Below, one piece after another: positions 10,476 through 21,454 of a stretch of 33,122 nt of DNA. How positions within the stretch are numbered: the stretch's first letter is position 1; every line of letters begins with the position of its first letter. Position numbers and translations under genes: made by a program. Origin of the DNA: Pleurostoma richardsiae (Eukaryota; Ascomycota; Sordariomycetes; Calosphaeriales; Pleurostomataceae); contig JANBVO010000094.1 of the NCBI GenBank assembly GCA_030052745.1, positions 1 through 33,122 of the forward strand, read 5' to 3'. The notes beneath the pieces are model-generated. The model saw nothing but the letters and a program-made list of their open reading frames with translations, made no database searches and was not told the DNA's origin.

Positions 10476-11467
10476 CTATATCTTCCTCGCAAAGCAGAGA
10501 GTACTGATCGTCTGCCCCTTGACGCCCCCAAAGCTGAAGCTGGGATACTCCACCCTCCCGACGTGCTCGAACCTGCCCCCCTCCGCTTCCCCGTCTCCTC
10601 CCCCCTCAAACCAGGCCTTCAGCTCCGCCTCAGTCCAGTTACAGCTCGTGATGAGCAGCAGGCCCCCCGGCCGCACGAGCCGCACTACCCTCGCCCTGTA
10701 CCCCTCGCAGATCCTGCGCCCCGTCGCCGAGTCCCGCTCCTCGCTCAGGCTGATGGCGTCGAAGGTGCCCTTGTCCAGCACCACGTCCCACCCGGCCTCC
10801 TGCGCGCCGTTGAGCACGGAAGGGTACGCGCCGGCCAGGACGTCCCACTCCGCGAACTCGACATCCGTGCCGGCCCTCGTGTCCCCGTCCGCCCCTGTTG
10901 CTGCTCCTGCTGCTATTGTGCCTTCGTCGTCGTCTCCGGCGTCGGTATCGGGCGTCCACTGCGCCGCCACCCGCCGCGCCAGCGCGACGCTCTGCGCGCT
11001 GTAGTCGACGCCCAGCATGCGGCCGCCCCAGCCGGCGCCGCGCAGCGCGAGCAGCAGGCTGCCGTTGCCGCAGCCCAGGTCGAGGAAGGACGCCGCGGCC
11101 CTGCTGATCGGCGCGATCCTCGCCTGGTCTCCCCGTTCCTCCTCCTCCTCTTCTTCTTCTTCTTCGTCGTCCTCCTCTTCCTCCTGCGGGTCGTCCGAGT
11201 GCCGGTCCAGGAAGGCGAGCAGCTTCGCCTCGGCGTCCGAGTCGTCGAACCAGACGGTGCCGGTGTCGGCGGGGTTGGATGCGTGGTTGGTCAGCTCGGT
11301 GGAGTAGAGGGCGTCCCAGCTGTGGGAGAGAAAGGGGGAGGGCAAGTCGTCAGCAAGAAAGGACTGCGCTGAGGTTGGCTTGGGGGTGGTTGGGTGTCTG
11401 CTCACTATTCCTTCGTCCCGAGCTGGGAGGGCTCGAGGTGCGTGGGCTTGGAGGTCGTGTCGGCCAT
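10476..11467 (-). CDS. EFM4: eEF1A lysine methyltransferase, EFM4/METTL10 type
   Basis: Class I S-adenosylmethionine-dependent methyltransferase of the family that methylates a lysine of elongation factor eEF1A. Two exons, 11467-11406 and 11319-10476, give 301 residues. The first exon supplies the family N-terminus MADTTSKPTHLEPSQLGTKE; splicing completes EYWDALYSTEL. A longer unspliced frame beginning at 11405 only reads back through the intron: its GTG is the splice donor. Residues 38-53 (ADTGTVWFDDSDAEAK) are the EFM4 signature. SAM-binding motif I is FLDLGCGNGS at 99-108, then LGVDYSAQSVALA (motif II region), WDVVLDKGTFDAISLS, and RPGGLLLITSCNW. Two insertions are unusual: a run of 16 acidic residues at 67-82 and a Gly/Asp/Ala-rich loop before FAEWDVL. 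The intron has a good branch site (GCTGAC). Confidence 0.9.
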
Positions 11468-12279
11468 GGCTGCTGTGTCGAGACGCGGAAGTCAGGAGGA
11501 CGTGGTGTTGGTATATGGGGGGTCTCTGAGTTTATCGATTCTCCGGTGGCTGTCTCTTCATCCGCTCGGAGGTGCCAGAGAATCGCGCGGTCTTACTAGG
11601 GAGGCCAGCAAACAAAAGTTTTGGTCCCCGTCGCCGTAGCTTCATAGCTCTACTGGCGTGGAGGGGTCAATTGGCAGAATCGGGAACTTCCCCAGTTGGG
11701 AAGGCGGTCAGACGAACACTACAACTTACTGTATGGGAGCGGCAGCTCGTGACGAGGCATGAGTTGTCAGTAGCTGATCCGAGAGATCACGAGCAATTCA
11801 AGAAGCTTGGGAAATAGGTCAGGAAGAAAAGGCGGCTCTTAAGCTTATCGCTTCTTCCTGGAATCCAGTATTCTCTCTTCCGTAATTAGACATCGTGACA
11901 GGAACTCATAACATTCATCCACGGCTCCTCGCCCGAGGTATCCGTCCGTCCGTCCATCCATTTCCATCCCCTTTGTGCCCCCCTTACTACCCAAGTACCT
12001 CAGGCAGTCTTATGAACCCTGGCCCGGCTGCTGCGAACCGTCCGTGGCATCTTCAGCGCAGGATCGCTGCTCGGCGCAGCTCGATCACCCCTTTTCCCTT
12101 TTCGTTATTCATTCCTCTCGTTCGTTCACTCGTGATCTAGTGAGGAAACATCGCATGCTCGGTCGTCTCTGCCTCCTTGCCCTTCCCATCGTGCGCGGGC
12201 ACCCCTATATACGAAATCATGACAGAGCCCCGTATCTACCATTCCATCTCTCACTTCTTGCCTGGTGCCGTCCCCTCGG
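11468..12279. other. Intergenic between two minus-strand genes
   Basis: Holds the promoter of the EFM4-type gene and the 3' end of the poly-Gln protein gene. No protein or RNA gene is recognised. Short CCGT/CCAT tetranucleotide repeats lie at about 11940-11965. Confidence 0.6.
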
Positions 12280-15221
12280 CTAGCCGAGCGTCCAGACCGG
12301 CGCCTTGACGAGGACTTGCCGGCCGCGGACCTCGACGGCCACGAAGCCGGCGAAGCGCACCTTGGTGGGGTCCTTAGGAGGCAGGGCTGTGATAGGAGCA
12401 GTCGCGTCAGCGGTAGTGTTCTTCGACAAGGACGAGACGGAGACCGTGCTGCCCTTCCTGCCGCCGCCGGGGACAAGCGCGGCCGGCGTCCCGCTAAGCG
12501 AGGCCTTCTTGGCCGGTGGGCCTGGTAGTGACGTACCGCTTCTGGACTTGCGGTCCTTGCCGCTCTTGCCGCTACTGCTCTCTCCTCCCGCAGCGTCCTT
12601 GCCGCTGCCGCCGCTGTCCTCGTCGTCGGCCTCGCCGTCCCCGCGCGTCTCGATCGGCGGCAAACCCGTCTTCTCCACATCCATGAGATCTGGCTGCACT
12701 GGGTCGAGCGGCAGCGGGTACGTGATGGCAACATCGCGGCTCTCTAGTGGCAGGTTGGATGCAATCCCGACGGCCAGTTCGACGATCATGCTTGCGCTGC
12801 CGTCGACGCCCGCGGGAGGCGGCTCCGTCAGGTGCTGAAAGAGACACGCCGTGAGGTTCGTTGTCGCACGCCGCGTGAAGTCCTGCCGGTGGCTTGCGCT
12901 CTCCGGCGACTGGAGCACGCGCTGCAACCCCTCAAGCGTCGCCATCCGCCAACTTACGACTTTGGACGTCAGCGCATCGTACTCCTCTTGGCTGTTCATC
13001 GTGTAGCTGAACCGGCGGATGTTTTGCTCGATCTCCTTCAGCTGCCGGCTAAGCTCCGGGTCGAGGCCCGGGTGGAAACACCGGCCGAAGATCTCTTCGG
13101 CGACCCACCGCGTGATGATGGCCCGACCTACCGCTGTCATCTCCTGCTTGCCAGTCTTAAGGGCATCGGTGCTGACGTAGCGGTCAAGCCAGGAGGGGAG
13201 CGTAACCCAATCTTTCCGGATGTTGAACGACAGGTTGTTGATCGCACCGTTTAGCCTGTTGAAGCGTGTCGTGTACTCGTTGTCGTCCAGCGACGTCCGC
13301 GACTGCGACATGCGCTGATTCGCGATCGCATTCTGCAGTTGCTCCACCTGGCTGGTCAGCTGCTCTACCTGCGTCTTGCCATCGAAGTACAGCCGTTTGA
13401 CGTTCTTGTACTTGGTTACTGTTCGGTCATTGTTAGTGGAGCGGACCGTCACAATCTTGTTAGCATGGACGTACATAGCTCCTTGAACGCCTTCTCTGGG
13501 TCACCGCCGTCGCGATCACTCGCTGACGGTTGGGGACTGTTCCGACCCTCTCCAGCGCCTTCAAACTGCTGTTGCCTGTCCTGGGCGGTGTTCTGCCGGT
13601 AGTTAGGGTTTGCGCCACCGGCGCTGGGTGGTGGCGGGGGAAGGGGGTTCATATTAGCATGCTGGCTTTGTCTGTAGCTCGGCGGCGGTCCTGGCGGCGG
13701 TTCCACCTGACCCCTCATGCTCTTGTCAGCTTCTTGTGATCTCCGATTAGGAGGGGGACCTCCAGGTGGTGGCGCCATGGCCTGCTGCTGCTGTTGCTGC
13801 GGCGATTGTTGCGATTGCTGCTGTGGAGATTGTTGATTCCCAGGGGCGGCCTGGCGTACTGGGCTATCCTGCACCTGAGCAGGATAGTTGACAGCCGGCG
13901 AGTTTTGGGTAGAGGCAGACTGTATGTTTGCAGGCGGGGGCGGGTCAGACTCGGTTAGGGGTGACTCGTGTGACAGCTGAGACACAGTCTCTGGGTTCTG
14001 GGGCGAGTTGGTTCCCAGGTGACCGCCGTACACCTGCTGGTTGCCGCCTTGGTACTGCGCCGTCTGAGGTGAGCCCGAGAACTGGTACTGTTGCGTGGCA
14101 GGGTCGAAGGTGACCTGGCCGAACTGCCGGTGCTCGGGGGGTACCTGGCCCTGAAGCTGTGGTAGGTGTGCCTGCTGCTGCTGGTAGGCGATGGTGTTCT
14201 CGTCGGGAGAGTAGGGGGAAGATTCGTGTTGGGTGGGAACGCGGCGGATGGAGGGGTGCTGCTGTTGGATATTGTGCTGAGGGGTCTGCAGAGTGATCTC
14301 GCGGTTAGACTCCTCGACAGAATATAGATCGTTTAATTCCCCTACTCCTTGAAGTGGTGACGGCTGCGTGTGCGTGCCCTGGGACGGCCAGTCGAGAGGC
14401 TGCTGCTCGAGGGATACCTGCGAGGCTCCGGTTCGTAGCGCGAGCGGGTTGCTGTTGCTAACGCGCTTGGATGGCCGCCGAGCAAGCCCGGCGGTGTTGT
14501 CGTACGAGCTCTGAGAGCCGTGTTGCTGCTGCTGGTCGGAGCCGCGACTCGAAGAGGAGCCCGAGCCGCTCAGTATGTTCTTGATGAGCCGCCGGGTCGA
14601 GCGCTTAGGTTCAGGGGGAGGCGGGGCTTGCTGCTGGTGCGGCGACTGATGATGGAGCTGGGGCACAGCAGGCTGGCCGTGATGCAGCGTGGCAGGGAGG
14701 TCGTCGACGGAGCTTGATGCGATGCCGTAGTGCTGCTGCGCCGTCTGGATTGGTGTCACTTGGGGATATCGCTGCGACTGGGAGCGGGCGACCGAGTCGG
14801 CGAAGTCCTGGGCGGCCTTCTGCTGGCGAGCGTCGAAGATGGAGGGGTTGCTGTTAGCGCCAGTGGGCTGAAACGGTTGCTGCTGACGCTGGGAGTTGAG
14901 GTTGCTGCCGTTAGCGCTATTGCCAGCACCAAACACGTTGACGGCGTGCGGCGGAGGAGCAGGAGGTTGAGGTTGAGGTTGAGATGCTTGCTGCTGCTGC
15001 TGCTGCTGTTGCGCCGCCCTGAGGTCGAACGACTCGCTGGAACTGAGGGCGGTGGTGGATGAGGCTGAGGAGGGGGTGATGCCTCCGCTTTGGCCAGCGC
15101 CAGCAACGCCTGAAGGAGCAGCGCCAGGAGCGGAACCAGGGCCAGAAGACGCGGCAGCCGAGGGCTCAACGAGGGCGTGCTGAGACCGGTTGTTCTGCCT
15201 GCCAGTGCGACCGAAAGGCAT
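12280..15221 (-). CDS. 961-residue poly-Gln/Pro-rich protein with C-terminal coiled-coil domain, function unknown
   Basis: Two exons, 15221-13475 and 13418-12280, joined across a 56-base intron with donor GTACGT and branch CTAAC; the junction gives KELLTKYKNVKRLYFDGK. I do not recognise the family. Residues 1-570 are disordered: a Gln run at 71-78, further Gln-rich and Pro-rich tracts, and one basic motif at 206-220 (KRSTRRLIKNILSGS) that stands out as possibly conserved. Residues ~583-800 look folded and helical: a coiled coil (TQVEQLTSQVEQLQNAIANQ), then NLSFNIRKDWVTLPSWLDRY, ITRWVAEEIFGRCFHPGLDP and FSYTMNSQEEYDALTSKVVS. A Ser/Lys/Gly-rich region with a short acidic stretch follows, and the end is RQVLVKAPVWTLG. 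The start is the first ATG of the frame; it has A at -3. The same frame stays open upstream to at least 15458 without any ATG. A scaffold or cortical role would fit the architecture but is speculation. Confidence 0.85.
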
Positions 15222-18200
15222 TATATGATTACCTTTGTTAAATTTAGGTGCTGCGCGCTGGGGTATCGGGGGCACACGGCGCAGGACGGCAACAAACAAC
15301 AAAGCTGCTGCTGGTGCTGCTGGCGGTGCTGCTGCGTGTGTGGGTGCGTGCGGTTCGTGCGTTGCGTTGCGTGCGTGTTTGCGACGCAAAGGGACGAGGG
15401 GCGTAGTCAGAACGGACAAGCGACAGGAAAGGATAAGACGAGCCGCGCGAGAGGACAAAGATGACCGGCGATCTGCTGCTGCCCTCGCCCGCTCTGGGTG
15501 TGCGAGCTGTCAATGGCTGCCGTCAATAATGGCGTCTCTTGGCCCCTGCTACGCGGGGGGCTGCGCTGCCGGGCTTGCAATAGTAATCTCTCTTCCCCTC
15601 ACAGCTTGCAGGGAAGCGATGCCACTTTGGAGCTGTCTCGAGGGGCTGTGCTGGCTCGATTTTCCTCTGGCGCTGCTGATATGTACGCAGTCCTTGCGCA
15701 TCCAGGGTCCCAGCAGCCGATCCTGCCAGCTTGCGTACTTCCGTGATGGCGTTCCTTTTCTGGGCCTTCTGCGTCTTTGTTGAGGCCGAGTTGTCTATCT
15801 GTTGACTTTGGAGGGGGGTGTGTCGTTGTACCGTGTAAGTGTCGAGGCAAAGAAATGCCGACGTGACGGATCTTAGTGTGCCTAGGTAGCTAGTCGCTCG
15901 CTCGTCCAGTAGATAGCCTACCTAGAGGTACAGTACCTAGTAATTACGCAGCAGAGACCTAGGTAGGCAGACTAGAATGTGGATTGGTACTGCTCCAGCG
16001 ACACGAATTCGAAACAAAGGCGAAGGAGCCCAGTTTCTACCGAACGGCCAGGCTGAGAAGAAAGCGCTCGTTGTTGAAGAAAGTTGCCAGTCCCTGCACG
16101 TCGGGGGCTGGACTGGGCACAATATCTCCGCTTTCTCTTCCTTCAGCCTGCCCTACGCGCATCTACTAGCCCGCGCCTCTACACTAAGGTGCTTTGGGCC
16201 GTTGCCCACCTCTGCGGCTCATTGACGGCTCTTTTGCCGAAACCCGAAAGCAACAGGACAACTATGGGATATGGATGGTGTGCTCAATATATCGAGAAAG
16301 CCGCCAGATAGCTATCCTCCACACGCTCAGCTCTGCAATAACTTGATTTGCCTATGGAATTGATGACCGGCATATCATGTACATGGGTGCCGAAGGCCTC
16401 TATTGGGCGAGAGACAGCACGCCTGTAAGAGCACAAAGCAGGTTGGCGCATGTTGATCAAGATCAGCCCTGCACGTAAGGAGGCTCACCCTCACCGGCTT
16501 CCGACGACGGAGTTTCTACCAGGACAAACCCGGGGCTGAAAGCCCATGAAGCCAACGACCGGCTTCTGCTGCGAACCCGAGGTATCAGCCGGCCTGGAAC
16601 CGGTCGGCCGCCCCCAACACCTTCCAGGCTCGATCTAGATAGGGCCAGTCATATTCGTACGAGTTACCAGGCCATGAGACTGAGCACACCACAGATTCGT
16701 CCCACTAGAGCACTAAGACGATAGCAGCAGGAAGGCAGTGACATACACTCCCAGAGAAGCTTAAAAGAGGTAGGTCGGTTGAAGCATACGAAGCTCCAGT
16801 AAGCATGTCCCCGATTCTGGAACTGGTAACAGCGAAGGTGGAGCCTAGAAAACCTGGCGCTGCACCAGGCTGACAGGCTCAGCCCACGCTAGCACCGCTG
16901 CTATATTTAGCAGCGGGCGGGAAACTAGACCCTTGTCTGACGCGACAGGCGGGAATATCTTCAAGTGCGCCGCGTATCGAGCACCACTGCCTGCAGTAGC
17001 AGCACAAGCAGCTCGCCACCGCAAGATGACACCTAGCCATTGCAGAGAAGTTTTGGCTCTAAGAATCCGCGACATTCAGCTCACGCAGACTCGCTGCTTA
17101 TCAACCCTCGGTAGTGGAAGTGTTTCAACCTCCTAGTCGTGCCCCACAGGGAATTCAGGCCCGTTGTTCGAGACTGAGTATGCCACTGTGGCAATCCTGC
17201 CCTATCCAGTCGGCTGCTCCGATATTCGTCTCGCTCGGGCGGGCCGAGAAGGCGAATGGGTTCGGCGGAGAAGTAGGCGCATGAGATACTGTCTGAGGCG
17301 GATCATGAAGCTGTGCTACCTTCCAGGTCCGGAACATGGCACTCCTTCAGGTTGCCCTGCCTCATGCGATGTGGAGCGACAGCAGCAATTGATGGCGGGC
17401 GATCAACTCTTCTCAGCCGCCGCACAGGTTCCACAAACGCCCCATGGAAGCTGAGCTATACCTGCGGCCACCGCTCCGGAGGTACTCCGTTGTCCGCGGA
17501 GCCGTGTTTGACCATTCCGGGGAAGCGCGCCGGCCTAGTCCGTGCTGCGCGTAGCATGCCCGGGCACATTGGAGGCCTAGGCTTCCAGCACCCTCTGCCA
17601 TGATTCAATGGGGAACGTAGGCACCCAGTCCGGGCGGGAATCTGAGATGGCCTGCCCACAGCCCTGGTCTGCCACCGCTTCATCAGACTTGATCAGTCGC
17701 GTTTGGACGGCTAAATTTAAGGAGGTCCAATTTAACAGTTAACCTCTGCCGTTTCATCATACGGCAAGCCAGAGTTATCCCATGATGGACGAGGACGATA
17801 TCGGTGAAGTCCCCAGGACCCATGATAGGCTAGGATACCAAGAGGCATCCTGTTCCATTTGACTTCAGAAGCGCTCGGTGCAATATACAGGCACTATCGT
17901 TATTGCACAACCTCCGAGCCAGTATACGAGCATTGCCTATGTCGAACGTCGTGGTCTTTCCGTGCGACTCCTCATGCAAGGACGCGCCCATCCACGTGGA
18001 CTGCTAGACCCAGAGACAAGAGCTCATCTGTAGCCCCAACATCGAGTCCATGGTATCGATAGACGTGTTCACATTGAGTTGCCAGCGGTCTCGGCTACGT
18101 CGAGCTTGTGCCAATAGACGCAACGGCTTTGTATGAGTCCTGAATGTGTTTGTTGGGCAGTAGAATGGCATGCTACGAGGGTAGGGAGAGAGAAGTCTCA

Positions 18201-20043
18201 CTCTGCACACGCTGTCCTAGACTCAAGACGTAGCTTTCTTTCCCAGCTATTGTCACCGTCGAGATGCCACCAGAGATTGCGTGTGGCATGAGGTTGAAGT
18301 GATCACCCAACCTAGCTCCATTCTTGGTAGAGACCGCAAGCTTGACGGGGTTGCGAAGCCTTCGCGAATTTGATAGAAGGTTCGTTCCTCCCCCGGCCGT
18401 ACTGCGACGGAAGTCTTTCTGCAACTCGCTGAGCATCTCAAAAAGTGAGCTAAGGCACGTCTAGCCAGGCTGCCTGCAGTTGGTGTCCGAAGGCGCGTAC
18501 GTTCTGGGGGTTCAAGGATCCGGAAACAGAAAGTTGATAGACGTGAGGCGCATGTCGTGACAGAGGACCGTCTCTGTCCACCTGCACGGAAGATGGACCG
18601 ACCGTTCAATGCCTCAAATAACTTCGTTCCAGACGTGCAGCATCTCTCTCCGAGGTGATCAATATGCAACGACTCTTATCGATCCGATAGATATCACGAA
18701 TTCGAAGTTGCCGCAGACTGTGTAGCCATGGTGACTTCGCTGTAACTGACCGGGTCTATAAGATCGTGTAGCATTCCACTGTACTCCGGCGAGGTGCAGT
18801 TAAACGCAGGCGGCCGGTTCTTGGAGTTTGGGATACCTTAGGAAGGAGCAACAGCTATTCTTGATGACGGAAGAGAGCATTCTCTCTCGCTTGCGCCTTT
18901 ATTTGGAGGTGTCTCAGGCGGTGGTGACAACGCTGTGCTGCTAGTTCCGTACAATGTTGATTGGGATGTTTCGATTTGGGGAGTCGCGAGCCCTTTGTCA
19001 CGCATTCAAGGGTCCGGACAATTAATTGTCTGAAACGGAGGCACGTGGGCGACAATAGCCGTGCCGATCGCTCGAAGAAACGCGAGCCGCTATGCGCGCG
19101 AAGAGAGCACGAGAGAGAGGGGATCAACGTCAGGGATGCGCCTGCAAGATTGCAAGGAGGAGAAATGGGGAAAAGGGGGCGGCGGCACCTCCGCGCTGCC
19201 TCCCTCTTCAGCCCACCACATCCGACGCTCGTTCGCTCTTTCCTCATTCTCACCTCTCAGTATCTAGACACGTTGGTATTGAAGACGATAGTCTAGTAAG
19301 TCTCGAAAAGTACGCGCAGGTAAAGCAGAGAGCCCCCTTGAGCAGTTTGTACATCGTTGTACAGAAGCAGAACTGGTACCACCATCTACCTCTACCTCAG
19401 ATGTATCCGCCATCAAGTGATGCGGCAGGAGCATTACATTATGAGAGCCCAACATGGAACAGACGGATCGCCTTCCATGCCTGGGGCCATTGGATGAAAT
19501 CAGGCCCTTGAGGATCCTCCCCTCCTTTCCCTGTACTCCGTCCATTGGGACGGGAATGCAAGGTACCTACCGAACCTTGACTTCCTGTACGATCTTCCAT
19601 TCCGTCTTCCTAGATGATCCTTTCTTCCAAGCATCGCGCGTCCGCTCGCTCAACCTCGATCCACTGCAAACTTCATTTGCCTGCCTGCGGTACTTATCTG
19701 CAAGACAGTGCCTTGCCGTTCTTTCTTGTCCCTCTCTTCTATTTCTTCTGGACCGCAGGTTGCAATACTCTGCCCTCAACAGTGTCCTGTATCGGCGCCT
19801 CGACGGATCTGTCTGTCCTTGCTCTCTCCGACAAGCCGCGAAGTATAGCCAGAATTAGGACGTTGTCTCATCGTTCTTTGTGGCCATACACTTCCGCCTT
19901 GTCTGCTGCTCCTTGACATCGATTCTGGTCTACCTAGTGGCGGAAACAAGCACCCTACATAGCTCTCGCGCTCCTTCTCTCTACGACCGCTGTATCTCGG
20001 GCATGAGCGGCGCTTCCAAGCCTTGACAAGCATCACAGACACC
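15222..20043. other. Gene-poor block (4.8 kb), no gene firmly recognised
   Basis: 15222-15500 is the leader of the poly-Gln gene, rich in GCTGCT and GTGC repeats. 15881-15965 holds a cluster of CCTAGGTA/TACCTAG elements. A perfect 9-base hairpin lies at 16895-16916. The minus strand at about 18750-17830 shows open frame patches that may be a decayed or multi-exon gene (see findings). 19300-20043 is probably the promoter of the secreted-protein gene. The remaining frames are short and show no family motif. Confidence 0.5.
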
Positions 20044-20782
20044 ATGCGCGCCTCGCATCTTTTGGGCATCTCTCTGCTTCCCGCTTTGTCTGCTGCTTTG
20101 CCCGGGCTGCGGCAGACGTCCCATAGCGCTTCTCACTTTCAGGCCCGGCGTATAGGAAGGGTAAATGTGGCCGACGTCGCCGATGCGCAGTTCAATTTCC
20201 TGCCGTATGAGCTCGCCGACGTATGTCTAGACTGCAGCCGACCGAGCTCTCAAGCTCAGTATTCATGCGGTCTCAATTGTAAGTGGCAAGAGAAAGGGGT
20301 GTGCCCTGGCCAGTAGGAGAGTTCACTGCGCAGGAAGAGCTAACTCCCGGCAGTCGATTGGTACGACCCGAACTCGAGGCTGGAAAACAACGTCACCTCG
20401 TGCCATTGCTCTTACACGTGGAGCTGGGACGGCGTGACACCCATTCAGGCCGACGGCGAGTATGTGACGTGCTTCAAGCAAGGGTCTACCCTATTCGAGA
20501 TGAAGATTCTTGATTTCCAGAGTGGTCACAACCTCACTTTGGACATGGGCCATCACTATAAGGACTCCACGTAGGTCATCTTCCGCGGCTGTTGCGCCAA
20601 AACTCGTTTAGTCTTATCTAGCTCCTGACATCCGTCCCAGTAACTTCAGCTATCCGTGGATTTACCCTACGACGTTCTCAACGCCCCAGCTGAGTCTTCC
20701 GTTGCGAATACTGGGAAACAACTCAATGACGTACTACGATGCTGGACCGATCTTTGCCAACATCACTCAGTTGTCCGACTAA
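20044..20782 (+). CDS. Small secreted six-cysteine glycoprotein, effector candidate
   Basis: Three exons, 20044-20278, 20354-20570 and 20641-20782, give 197 residues; both introns keep frame, with donors GTAAGT and GTAGGT and branch sites CTAAC and CTGAC. MRASHLLGISLLPALSAALP is a typical signal peptide. A possible dibasic cleavage site (QARRIG) lies near residue 36. The mature part has six cysteines in two groups (VCLDC, YSCG; SCHCS, VTCF), enough for three disulfides. Five N-glycosylation sequons (NVT, NLT, NFS, NNS, NIT) lie in the second half. No transmembrane helix follows the signal. I do not recognise the family. Size, cysteines and secretion fit an apoplastic effector or cell-wall-associated protein, which is inference. 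It converges on the sedolisin gene. Confidence 0.8.
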
Positions 20783-21454
20783 ACCGCTGGTGGAGGTAGG
20801 CTGGATGCATCCTGTTTATGGTGAGATTCGGTATCTACGTCGACGTCTACTAGCCTGCTCCTCCCCGAGCGCATCTTACAAGAGACGGCGTGATTGGACC
20901 TAGCGACGCAACTGTGATGGAGATCTTGAGGTAGGGGTGAATTGATGTTTAAACAGGAAGGACGGTGGCGAGCTTTGCATCTATTCTCGGGCGCAGACTG
21001 GCTGGTGTCCGTTGCAACCCCCCGTTGGCTTATTTTCTTCTTTTTCGCTTCAACGCTCTAGATGTTTAGAATCACCCAGGTGGTACCTGACATAATCGAT
21101 GGACGCACCGCTCCCGCGTCTTGACATCTCCGGCCGAATCCTATGAATGTTGTTCGAATGACTTCCGTGAAGCGGCTAGGGTGCAGACGAGAAAGTCTAC
21201 TCTCTCCTTATCTTAGTAGAGAACCAAAGCTAGGTAGTCAATGCGGTGGACAATGTCGACAGAGGAGGTACTGTCTGGCGACGGATGAGATGAATACTGT
21301 CTAAGAATGAGGACATACGGTCCAAGGTACTGAGCCATTGACACACTCCACGCAAGGTACGGAAGTCCTTAGAACCAAAGCCCCAGCGCAGCTCGTCCCT
21401 GAATGATGGATCAAGGCCGGACGTTGTCATAACGGACGCGGATAAAGGCCCCCA
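20783..21454. other. Convergent intergenic region
   Basis: 672 bases between the 3' ends of the small secreted protein gene and the sedolisin gene. No gene or RNA recognised. Confidence 0.6.

Noticed and set aside
10365-11372. 335-codon plus-strand frame
   Set aside because: Antisense to the EFM4-type gene; low-complexity translation rich in Arg, Pro and Phe.
11320-11405. N-terminus of a 309-residue methyltransferase starting at 11405
   Set aside because: The first codon is GTG and coincides with a good splice donor; the spliced first exon gives the family N-terminus.
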